In this document: in pieces, positions 6,594 to 12,563 of the stretch
Layout of the letters: each line of letters begins with the position of its first letter
Numbering within the stretch: position 1 is the first letter of the stretch
Origin: JBKPRX01 sp046734795
GTDB lineage: Bacteria; Actinomycetota; Thermoleophilia; Gaiellales; Gaiellaceae
DNA: 12,563 bases
Assembly: GCA_046734795.1 (NCBI GenBank)
Contig: JBKPRX010000019.1
Span: 1 to 12,563 of the forward strand
Reading direction: 5' to 3'
Position numbers and translations under genes: made by a program
The notes under the pieces: generated by a model
Database searches by the model: none
Seen by the model: the letters and a program-made list of their open reading frames with translations, nothing else
What the model was told of the DNA's origin: nothing

Positions 6594-6599
6594 AGTGTA
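6594..6599 (-). promoter_or_regulatory. -10 element of the tRNA-Met/rpmG operon
   Basis: Reads TACACT on the minus strand, a good TANNNT -10 hexamer. It ends 13 nt before the mature tRNA 5' end, so transcription would start a few bases upstream of the tRNA. No convincing -35 hexamer was found at the normal distance. Confidence 0.45.
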
Positions 6600-6736
6600 G
6601 CAGCGGGTTTTTCGAGGGCTCCGCCGAGGCACCCCCGGCCCCGGCGTCGGCGCCGAGGCGGCGAGCGAGCTTCTCACGGCCCCCGGGTCAGCCGGATCGC
6701 CCGCGCGTTTGTCGGCCGCTGAGGCGCGATTCGTTT

Positions 6737-6758
6737 CCTTCCGCGAGACTTCGGAAGG
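6737..6758 (+). promoter_or_regulatory. Hairpin that buries the hpnA ribosome binding site
   Basis: CCTTCCG (6737-6743) and CGGAAGG (6752-6758) form a perfect 7-bp inverted repeat with an 8-nt loop. The GGAAGG half is the Shine-Dalgarno of the epimerase gene, 8 nt before its ATG at 6767. The fold would hide it from the ribosome and could lower or regulate translation. Confidence 0.45.
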
Positions 6759-6766
6759 CCACACTG

Positions 6767-7747
6767 ATGGAGATCTACGTAACGGGTGCGAGCGGGTTCA
6801 TCGGCCGCCATGTCGTGCGCGAGCTTGCGCGCGCAGGTGCGGCCGTCCGCAGCGAGCGCGTCGACTTGCTCGACCGGCTCGGTCTCGTGCGCGTCCTCCG
6901 CGGTTGCGACGCAGTCGTCCACGTCGCTGCGCTCTACAGCTACAGCGCTCCCGCCGATTTGCTGGAGCGGGTCAACGTGCAAGGGACGCGAAACGTCGTC
7001 GACGCATGCGCGGCGGCCGGTGTGCGTCGGCTCGTCTACACGAGCACAGCCGGCACGTGCGGACCTGTCGAAGGACGGGCCGCCGACGAGACGGACGCAC
7101 CGCCTGCGTGGGAGCTCGCCGTCCCGTACAAGCGGACGAAGGTCGCCGCGGAGCGGCTCGTGCTCGCCGCGGCGCGCCTCGGGATCGAGCCCGTCGTTGT
7201 CAATCCGACGGCGCCGATCGGTGACGGCGACCGGCGGCCGACTCCGACGGGGGCCATGGTGGCCGGCGTCGCCAGCGGGCGCTATCGCGGCTACGTGGCC
7301 GGGACCGGGTTGAACGTCGTGGACGTGCGGGACGTGGCGCTCGGTCACGTTCTAGCGCTCGAGCGCGGACGCGGGGGTGAGCGGTACCTGCTTGGCGGGG
7401 TGAACCTCTCGCTCGAAGACCTCTTCGCGTCGCTCGCTTCGCTCGCCGGGCGGCCGCGGCCGAGAATCCGCGTTCCGTACACTCTCGCACGCGCTGCAGC
7501 CGCCGCTCGACTGATCAACCGCAACGAGGTTCGCCTCGCGCGGCTGCCGATGTTCTTTTCGTCCGCGAAGGCGGAGCGACACCTCGGGTATCGGCCCGGC
7601 CCCGTGGAGCCCGCGCTCGCGCGCGCCGTCCGCGAGGCGCTCGGTGTTCAGGTGCCGGGCGAGCTCGTCACCTATCCGTCGAGCGCTCTCGAGACCCGCA
7701 GCGCCGCGGCAGCGAGCGCTGAGCCGGCGATTCCGTCCAGGACGTAG
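6767..7747 (+). CDS. hpnA: NAD-dependent epimerase/dehydratase, HpnA-like (hopanoid-associated sugar epimerase family)
   Basis: An extended short-chain dehydrogenase of 326 residues. VTGASGFIG (5-13) is the nucleotide-binding loop, Y121 and K125 (YKRTK) the catalytic pair, with S93/T94 in YTSTAG. The blocks VVNPTAPIGDGDRRPTPTG, GLNVVDVRDVALGHVLALER, YLLGG and FFSSAKAERHLGYRP match the HpnA/dihydroflavonol-reductase group. HpnA genes often lie in hopanoid clusters, but the precise substrate is unknown and no other hopanoid gene is visible. The segment between the first strand and VDLLD is about 10-15 residues shorter than usual, removing part of the loop that contacts the adenosine ribose. The ATG at 6767 follows GGAAGG by 8 nt. 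The last ~25 residues are low in conservation and run antisense to the converging PAP2 gene. Confidence 0.85.
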   Translation: MEIYVTGASGFIGRHVVRELARAGAAVRSERVDLLDRLGLVRVLRGCDAVVHVAALYSYSAPADLLERVNVQGTRNVVDACAAAGVRRLVYTSTAGTCGPVEGRAADETDAPPAWELAVPYKRTKVAAERLVLAAARLGIEPVVVNPTAPIGDGDRRPTPTGAMVAGVASGRYRGYVAGTGLNVVDVRDVALGHVLALERGRGGERYLLGGVNLSLEDLFASLASLAGRPRPRIRVPYTLARAAAAARLINRNEVRLARLPMFFSSAKAERHLGYRPGPVEPALARAVREALGVQVPGELVTYPSSALETRSAAAASAEPAIPSRT

Positions 7748-8346
7748 TGATTCGCCGTCGCGACGACGGTGCCGAAGACCGCGGGCGGATAGGCAGGTGC
7801 AAGGAGCCGAACGAGCGGCGAGCGCGCGCGGTCGCGCAAGCCGGCCGCGGTGACGACGGCGAAAGCAATGTGGATGCTCGGGAACGCCGCGATTGGGTTG
7901 TAGAGCCGCACGACGAGACCCGAATCGAGATCGAGCACGTCGCTGACGGTGTCGACCATGTGCTCGAGAGAACGCGGCGGGTCGCAGGGGAAAGCGACGT
8001 AGATCGGTTGCGCAGCAAGTGTCGCGAGAACCAGCGCGCGGCGCAAACGATGGAACGCCGGGTCGCGGCGGCGATAGAGAAGCATCAGCCAACCGACGGT
8101 GAGCCCCACGTTCAGCGTGACATAGCCGAGGTTCAGCACCGTGAGAGCTCGAGGCGTCCGCAAGGCGACCGCTTGCAAGCGCTCTTCGAAATCGAGCCCG
8201 AGCCGCCGCTCGACCGCGACGACGCGGCGGCAGTTGCGCGCTGCACGCTCTCGCCCCTCGTCGTGGAAGACGGCTGCGCGGGCGGCGAGGTAGAGCGCGT
8301 ACGTCCCGAGCCCGATCGCGACCTCGCGTCGGCCGCGAAACCTCAC
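7672..8346 (-). CDS. PAP2-family (PAP2_3-like) integral membrane phosphatase/transferase
   Basis: A 224-residue membrane protein with about five or six hydrophobic segments (roughly 8-27, 68-91, 102-120, 155-170, 181-200, 204-218). The PAP2 signature is present: FPCDPPRSL (119-127) as a candidate first motif, FPSIHIAFA (155-163) with H159, and ATANHYVLD (196-204) with H200 and D204, the His-Asp catalytic pair. This pattern resembles the PAP2_3/inositol phosphorylceramide synthase-like branch, which removes or transfers lipid phosphate headgroups; the substrate cannot be read from sequence. The GTG at 8346 overlaps the acyltransferase stop (GTGA), indicating coupling. Its 3' end overlaps the converging hpnA by 76 nt, and the HYVLD motif ends about 20 codons before the stop, so most of the overlap is a non-catalytic tail. 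Confidence 0.85.
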   Translation of the reverse strand: MRFRGRREVAIGLGTYALYLAARAAVFHDEGRERAARNCRRVVAVERRLGLDFEERLQAVALRTPRALTVLNLGYVTLNVGLTVGWLMLLYRRRDPAFHRLRRALVLATLAAQPIYVAFPCDPPRSLEHMVDTVSDVLDLDSGLVVRLYNPIAAFPSIHIAFAVVTAAGLRDRARSPLVRLLAPAYPPAVFGTVVATANHYVLDGIAGSALAAAALRVSRALDG

Positions 8347-9419
8347 GTGCGGGCGCTCCGGTATTCCAGCGCGAGCCTCCGTAGGTCTCGACCGGCCGCG
8401 GCGGCGCGTGCCTCCGCCAAGCGCTCGCGACGGGTGCCGGGATCGAGGAGCTCTGGCGCGACGGGGCGGCCGGCTTCGAGCGCGGACTCCACTTCGCGCT
8501 CGGCCGACGCCGCGCTGCCTGCGGCGACGAGCTGTCCTGCTGTGAGCGGCGTCGCTCGCCTGAGGAGCTCGAGCACAGCGGCGTCGTCGGCCACGGGTTC
8601 GGCGAGCTCGCCGATCCCGATGTAGACGAGGGGCCGTCGATCTCGAACGAGCGGGTCGTACGCGAGCGCGACCGGACGAATCGCGGATGGCTTCGCGCGT
8701 CGCACGAGCGCTGCGACGCCGGGTTGCAGCGGGCCGAGCGAGCCGTCCGGCGAGGGCCTTCCTTCCGGGAACAGGAGCAGCGTGCCGCCGGCCCGGACGA
8801 GCTTGACGAGGCCTCGAAAGTCTGCAAGCGCGCCGGCGCGGCGACGCTGCCACGACTCGGCGACGAGCTCGTTCGGCGACCACTCGTCATCGAGGACCCG
8901 CCACAGCGTCTCGGCGTATCTGCCCCGCAGCGCCTCGCGCGCGGGCGCCCCGTCGGTGATGCCTTGCCGCGCGAGCTTTGCGAACACGTCCTCCGGCACG
9001 AGCTTCGCGACCGCCGCGTCCGGATGCTCGCGGAGCAGCTCGACGACGCGCATGCGCGTTGCGCTCCGAATCGGGTGGCAAGGCAGCCGACGACGAAGGA
9101 TGCCGCCGATCCCGATCCGGTACAGCGCTCGCCGAAGAAGACCTGGGATTCGCGGCGGGTACCCGGCGAAGAATCCCGGCAGGAAGAGGTCGTCGCGTAC
9201 TGCGAACTGGAGCTCAGGACCGCGGAGGCGAATCCGCCCGTGCGCCTGGGGATAGAGCGTCGTGATGAGAACCGGCACGTCCGCGTCGCTGCGATGAGTG
9301 GAGACGACGAGGGTGCGCGGTTCGAGCTCGAAGCGCTCGCCGAGCGGGCAGATGCGGAAGCTCGCGTGCGAGTAGGCGCTCAGTCCGAGCGCGACCGCGT
9401 CGTAGAGGCGCCTCGTCAT
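8343..9419 (-). CDS. PlsC-like 1-acyl-glycerol-phosphate acyltransferase family protein
   Basis: A 358-residue lysophospholipid acyltransferase-like protein. HRSDAD (42-47) is the H-x4-D catalytic motif, GGILRRRLPCHPIR (105-118) a plausible second motif, FPEGRPS (217-223) the third and IRPVALAYD the fourth. Such enzymes transfer fatty acyl groups from acyl-CoA or acyl-ACP to lysophosphatidate or related lipids at the membrane. It is longer than typical PlsC (about 240), with about 170 residues between motifs I and III instead of roughly 70; the extra block is about residues 125-205. The ATG at 9419 is the only start near the domain edge. It is read divergently from the SCO1 gene and coupled to the PAP2 gene downstream, so the pair probably works in phospholipid or glycolipid metabolism. 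The exact acceptor is unknown. Confidence 0.8.
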   Translation of the reverse strand: MTRRLYDAVALGLSAYSHASFRICPLGERFELEPRTLVVSTHRSDADVPVLITTLYPQAHGRIRLRGPELQFAVRDDLFLPGFFAGYPPRIPGLLRRALYRIGIGGILRRRLPCHPIRSATRMRVVELLREHPDAAVAKLVPEDVFAKLARQGITDGAPAREALRGRYAETLWRVLDDEWSPNELVAESWQRRRAGALADFRGLVKLVRAGGTLLLFPEGRPSPDGSLGPLQPGVAALVRRAKPSAIRPVALAYDPLVRDRRPLVYIGIGELAEPVADDAAVLELLRRATPLTAGQLVAAGSAASAEREVESALEAGRPVAPELLDPGTRRERLAEARAAAAGRDLRRLALEYRSART

Positions 9420-9460
9420 CGGCGCGATTGTCGCCGCTCCGATCGTGGGCCGGCGGCCGC

Positions 9461-9466
9461 TACGCT
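9461..9466 (+). promoter_or_regulatory. -10 element of the SCO1/SenC gene, implying a leaderless mRNA
   Basis: TACGCT fits TANNNT and ends 6 nt before the GTG at 9473, where transcription would begin. No ribosome binding site precedes the GTG. The divergent gap is only 53 bp. A clear -35 was not found. Confidence 0.45.
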
Positions 9467-9472
9467 CGCCGC

Positions 9473-10057
9473 GTGGGTCGGCTCGCTCGATTGGCGGCGC
9501 TCGCAGCGGCTCTCGCGGCGACTGCAGGCTGCGGCGGCGGCGCGAGTCAGCAAGGTGCGTCGTTTCGCGGGACCGAGCTCGAGGCGCAGCCGACGCCCGA
9601 CTTCGTGCTCCACGACCAGACCGGAGCGTCGGTTCAGCTGTCGAAGCTGCGCGGGCGCGTCGTACTCGTGACGTTTCTCTATACGCACTGTCCCGACGTC
9701 TGTCCATTGATCGCGACGAACCTCGGGATCGCGGTGCGGCGGCTCGGGCCGGAGGGCAAGAACGTGCGCGTGCTCGCGGTCAGCGTCGATCCCAAAGGCG
9801 ACACGCAGGCGGCGACGCGCGCGTTCGTCGCGCGCCGACGGCTGCCGTCCGAGTTCCACTTCCTCATCGGCAGCCGTCCGGAGCTTCGCCGAGTTTGGCG
9901 CGCGTACCACATCGCAGCCGGCCAGGGTCCGGAGAACACCGTGAACCACTCGGCGTACACGCTCCTCATCGATCGGGACGGAAACCAGCGCGTGCTGTAC
10001 GACGCGCAGGTTCGACCGGGCGCGGTCGTGCACGACGTTCGCGCGCTCTCGAGCTGA
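9473..10057 (+). CDS. SCO1/SenC-type copper chaperone lipoprotein
   Basis: A 194-residue thioredoxin-fold protein that in its family delivers copper to the CuA site of cytochrome c oxidase, outside the cytoplasmic membrane. The N-terminus MGRLARLAALAAALAATAGC is a lipoprotein signal with a TAGC box and C20 as lipidation site; position -3 is Thr rather than Leu, slightly atypical. The copper site is C73-P-D-V-C77 in TFLYTHCPDVCPL plus H159 in VNHSAYTLLID, all present. VLAVSVDPKGDT is another family block. The GTG at 9473 starts exactly at the signal peptide; an upstream in-frame ATG at 9428 would prepend 15 residues and break it. The gene ends 8 bp from the converging SDR gene. No cytochrome oxidase gene is visible. 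Confidence 0.9.
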   Translation: MGRLARLAALAAALAATAGCGGGASQQGASFRGTELEAQPTPDFVLHDQTGASVQLSKLRGRVVLVTFLYTHCPDVCPLIATNLGIAVRRLGPEGKNVRVLAVSVDPKGDTQAATRAFVARRRLPSEFHFLIGSRPELRRVWRAYHIAAGQGPENTVNHSAYTLLIDRDGNQRVLYDAQVRPGAVVHDVRALSS

Positions 10058-10065
10058 CGCGCGGC

Positions 10066-11040
10066 TCAGCGCCGGCCAACGGCAACGAGCGCGCCGAGTG
10101 CGAGAGCCCCGAGCGCGAGGCGACGATGTTGCGAGAGCCAGAGGACTCCGCTCCGTGTGTGCGCCTTGTCGTCGAACTTGCCGTGCGCGCGCGCCTTCGT
10201 GACGTCGCCGTCGAAGAGATTCCCGAGGCGCGGCGGGTCGATCGGCTCATCGGTCTGCTGCGAATCCACCCCGGTTCGCCCGAGATACAGATCGCCCACG
10301 GCCGGCATGAGCTTCTCGCCGACGATCGTGTAGACCGTCGACCCGCCGACCCAGATCTCACGGCGGCGCGCGTGCGCGGCGAAATAGACCGCGTCGGCCG
10401 CGACCTCCGGCTCGTAGATGGGCGGAACAGGCATCGGCTGGCGCGGCAGCTTCGAACGGCAGTGCTCGAACTGCGGTGTGTTGAGACCGGGAAGCTGGAC
10501 CATCGTCATGTGCACGTTCGAGTCCGCGTGCAAGAGCTCGGTGCGAACCGATTCGAAGAAGCCTTTCAGCGCGTGCTTCGCCCCGCAGTACGCCGACTGA
10601 AGCGGGATGCCGCGGTAGGCGAGCGCGGAGCCGACCTGCACGATCGTGCCTCGGTCGCGCGGACGCATTCGCGCGAGCGCGGCGCGCGTTCCCCAGACCG
10701 CGCCCAGGTACGTGACCTCGGTCGCGCGCTTGAACTCGTCGGGCTCCACGTCCTCGAAGAACGCGAACACTGTCGTCATCGCGTTGTTCACCCAGATGTC
10801 GATCTCGCCGAGCGCTGCCTCCGCCGTCGCAGCTGCGGCCTCGACGGCTTCGGCGTTCGCGACGTCCGTCGGGATCGGCAGCGCCTTGCCTCCCAGACGC
10901 TCGACCGCCGACGCCGCTTCCTCGAGCCCGGAGCGACCTCGCGCGAGCAACGCGACGTGCGCGCCCTCGCGCGCGAAACGCTCGGCGACCGCGCGGCCGA
11001 CGCCGCTCGACGCACCGGTGACGACAACGACCTCGGTCAT
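10066..11040 (-). CDS. Short-chain dehydrogenase/reductase with C-terminal extension
   Basis: A 324-residue NAD(P)-dependent SDR. TGASSGVG (8-15) binds the cofactor, NNA (85-87) is the structural motif, and S138, Y151 and K155 (SAYCGAK) form the catalytic set. The substrate is unknown. Beyond the usual ~250-residue core lies an extension with FDDKAHTRSGVLWLSQHRR followed by a short hydrophobic end (LALGALALGALVAVG), a possible membrane tether; this long class is common in actinobacteria and cyanobacteria in my recollection. The ATG at 11040 overlaps the upstream stop in ATGA, with AAGGAG 5 nt before it, so it is coupled to the DUF892 gene. It is last in the GMC-DUF892-SDR unit and converges on the SCO1 gene. 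Confidence 0.9.
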   Translation of the reverse strand: MTEVVVVTGASSGVGRAVAERFAREGAHVALLARGRSGLEEAASAVERLGGKALPIPTDVANAEAVEAAAATAEAALGEIDIWVNNAMTTVFAFFEDVEPDEFKRATEVTYLGAVWGTRAALARMRPRDRGTIVQVGSALAYRGIPLQSAYCGAKHALKGFFESVRTELLHADSNVHMTMVQLPGLNTPQFEHCRSKLPRQPMPVPPIYEPEVAADAVYFAAHARRREIWVGGSTVYTIVGEKLMPAVGDLYLGRTGVDSQQTDEPIDPPRLGNLFDGDVTKARAHGKFDDKAHTRSGVLWLSQHRRLALGALALGALVAVGRR

Positions 11041-11540
11041 GCTCGCTCCTTCCGGCCGGCGACGGCGGGCAGCCGCTCGCGAAGCCGACGCGCCGCGCGC
11101 TCAACCTCGTCGAGTGCGCGCTCCTCTTCCTTCCGGTTTTGCTCGAGCGGATCGGTCGCGACACCCACTGTGTCGGCAAGGAGCAATAGCGAGTCGTAGA
11201 TCGCAAGCTCGAGGTGCTCCGACTTCGCGATGGCGCTTGCGAGCAAGAGGTCCCGCAGCCGTGGCTCGACCGCCTTGCTCACGAGCTCGTCGTGCTCGCG
11301 TTGCAGCGCTTGAAGCGCGGCGCTCGCGTTCGACGACGGCTCGACGTCGATCGACAGGAAGACGCTCTCGACGCGTCGCACGTGCTCGCGCGTCTGCTCG
11401 AGGTGCTTCTCGATCGGCTCGGCGAGCCATTCGCTGTCGACTTCGCGCCGCAGTTGCGGCAGCACTTCGAACGAGAGCGTGCGCTCGATCCACAGCGCCT
11501 CACCGAGGAGATGGAGAAAGAGATCCCGAGGATTGCTCAG
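11037..11540 (-). CDS. DUF892 / YciF-type ferritin-like protein; start uncertain
   Basis: A helical protein of about 167 residues. NPRDLFLHLLGEALWIERTL, the HLEQTREHV segment, LQALQREHDELV and the AIAKSEHLELAIYDSL helix resemble the YciE/YciF (DUF892) ferritin-like family, often stress-linked with unclear biochemistry. Glu and His residues in the helices (E in GEALWIE, EQTREH, EHLE) are candidate metal ligands. The family start would be at LSNPRDLF, but no ATG, GTG or TTG occurs there. Options are a CTG at 11540 overlapping the GMC stop as CTGA, an ATC at 11552 with AAGGAG 8 nt upstream, or a GTG at 11678 that overlaps GMC by 142 nt and has no visible binding site. I give the smallest supported extent. 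The stop overlaps the SDR ATG (ATGA). Confidence 0.75.
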   Translation of the reverse strand: MSNPRDLFLHLLGEALWIERTLSFEVLPQLRREVDSEWLAEPIEKHLEQTREHVRRVESVFLSIDVEPSSNASAALQALQREHDELVSKAVEPRLRDLLLASAIAKSEHLELAIYDSLLLLADTVGVATDPLEQNRKEEERALDEVERAARRLRERLPAVAGRKERA

Positions 11541-12563
11541 CGTTGTGGGGATAGCCGCTTCTCCTTCAGCAACGTCGCGAGCCGGTCCGACAGGGCCATG
11601 ATCACGAGGGCGGGGTTCGCCGAGCCCTGCGTCGGAAAGACGCTGCCGTCGGCGACGAAGAGGTTCGGCACTCCCCACGCGCGGTGCGACGAGTCGACGG
11701 CGCTGTCCTCAGGGGAAAAGCCCATGCGGCAGCCGCCGACGAGGTGCGCGTACCGGTCGATCTTGAGCGTCTCTTGGGCACCTGCGTGCTGCCAGATCTC
11801 CTGGAGCGTCCGCGTCGCAAACGCGATGTTGCGCTTGTCGTTCTCGCAGAGGCTGTACGTGAAGTTCGCGACGGGCAGGCCGTACTGGTCGCGGGCGGTT
11901 CGCGAGAGCGTCACGCGATTCTCGGCCTGCGGTAGCAGCTCGCAGAGAACCCCGAGGACCGTCCAGTGGTTGTAGTCGCGCATGTACTCGCGCAGCGACT
12001 GGCCCCAATGGCCCTCGGCGACGACGTGCTCCGCCCAGCCGATCGGAAGCGGCGAGATCGTCTGGATCGAGAAGCCGCGCGCAAAGCCGCGCGACTCGTC
12101 CGTCTCGTAGAAGTCCTCCGAGCTGATCTCCGGCGGCGGGGCCTTGTACATCCGCAGGAGCTCCGGAAACCGCGCCGCGACCTGCGTCGCGCCTTGCACC
12201 ATCACGTAGCGACCGACCTGGTCCTCGTTGTTCGCGAGCCCGTTCGGGAAGCGACGGCTCGTGGAGTTGAGGAGCAGGCGCGGTGTCTCGATCGCGTAGC
12301 CGCAGACGGCGATCGCGTCGGCACGCTGCGTCCGCTCGGTTCCGTCGTGAACGTACGTGACGCCGGTGCAGCGGCCGGACGAGTCGTCGAGCTCGATCCG
12401 GGTCGCCATCGAGTCGGCGCGGACTTCGACGCCGCGTTCGAGCGCATCCGGCAGATGCGTGATCAGCGGACTCGCCTTCGCGTTCACCTTGCAGCCCTGG
12501 AGACAGAACCCGCGGTAGATGCAATGCGGCCGGTTGCCGAAGGCGCCGTTCGTGATCGCGACA
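11537..12563 (-). CDS. GMC-family FAD-dependent oxidoreductase, N-terminus outside window
   Basis: Flavoprotein oxidoreductase of the glucose-methanol-choline family; the visible part is the last 341 residues. The N-terminal FAD-binding Rossmann part lies beyond the right edge. ADAIAVCGYAIETPRLLL is the usual GMC signature region, and the C-terminal domain ends HLVGGCRMGFSPEDSAVD, then GVPNLFVADGSVFPT and SANPALVIMALSDR, with the catalytic His region (AHLVGG). Near the visible start C-X5-C-X3-C (residues 14, 20 and 24 of the visible part, HCIYRGFCLQGC) precedes NAKASPL. This resembles the membrane-linked glucose/gluconate/fructose dehydrogenase branch, where such Cys bind an iron-sulfur cluster. 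Substrate unknown. It is first of three coupled genes (DUF892, SDR). Confidence 0.9.
   Translation of the reverse strand, partial: VAITNGAFGNRPHCIYRGFCLQGCKVNAKASPLITHLPDALERGVEVRADSMATRIELDDSSGRCTGVTYVHDGTERTQRADAIAVCGYAIETPRLLLNSTSRRFPNGLANNEDQVGRYVMVQGATQVAARFPELLRMYKAPPPEISSEDFYETDESRGFARGFSIQTISPLPIGWAEHVVAEGHWGQSLREYMRDYNHWTVLGVLCELLPQAENRVTLSRTARDQYGLPVANFTYSLCENDKRNIAFATRTLQEIWQHAGAQETLKIDRYAHLVGGCRMGFSPEDSAVDSSHRAWGVPNLFVADGSVFPTQGSANPALVIMALSDRLATLLKEKRLSPQR

Noticed and set aside
6548..6766. N-terminal extension of hpnA starting at 6548
   Set aside because: It would overlap the tRNA-Met gene, is low-complexity, and precedes the well-placed GGAAGG and ATG at 6767 where the TGASGFIG motif begins.
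7747..8625. A 292-codon plus-strand open reading frame
   Set aside because: It is antisense to the PAP2 and acyltransferase catalytic motifs, which are clear on the minus strand.
9445..11199. A 584-codon plus-strand frame overlapping the SCO1 and SDR genes
   Set aside because: It overlaps two confidently identified genes in other frames and has Arg-rich composition without motifs.

Overview
The window looks like chromosomal DNA from a high-GC actinobacterium. Gene order and protein style suggest a deep lineage such as Thermoleophilia, but that placement is an inference. The left half (1-6580, minus strand) is the conserved ribosomal-protein/RNA polymerase block. In transcription order it runs tRNA-Met(CAU), rpmG, secE, nusG, rplK, rplA, an L10-type leader, rplJ, rplL, then rpoB, which leaves the window at base 1. 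Genes from rpmG to rplA are almost contiguous or overlap by 1-4 nt, as expected of one transcription unit. rplJ-rplL follow a 150-nt leader whose folds match an L10 autoregulatory element.

The usual direct rplL-rpoB linkage is broken. About 840 bp separate the two genes. This gap holds a strong hairpin after rplL, a small unrecognised secreted protein gene with Thr-rich arms and a Cys/His core, a very strong intrinsic terminator, and a candidate promoter with a roughly 170-nt leader in front of rpoB. This is the most unusual part of the window.

The right half (6767-12563) is an accessory region of short, tightly packed units. hpnA (hopanoid-associated sugar epimerase family) is on the plus strand. 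It converges on and overlaps a minus-strand pair encoding a PlsC-like acyltransferase and a PAP2-family membrane phosphatase/transferase, coupled by a GTGA overlap. Divergent from that pair is a SCO1/SenC copper-chaperone lipoprotein, probably on a leaderless mRNA. It is followed, convergently, by a minus-strand unit read as GMC oxidoreductase (N-terminus outside the window), a DUF892 ferritin-like protein, and an SDR oxidoreductase. Themes are membrane lipids (hpnA, acyltransferase, PAP2), respiratory copper delivery (SCO1) and redox enzymes (GMC, SDR).

No CRISPR array, insertion sequence, integrase or attachment site was seen. I did not find a clearly new multi-gene system. The best leads are the insertion between rplL and rpoB, substitutions in the RpoB rifampicin pocket, and an iron-sulfur-like Cys motif in the GMC enzyme.
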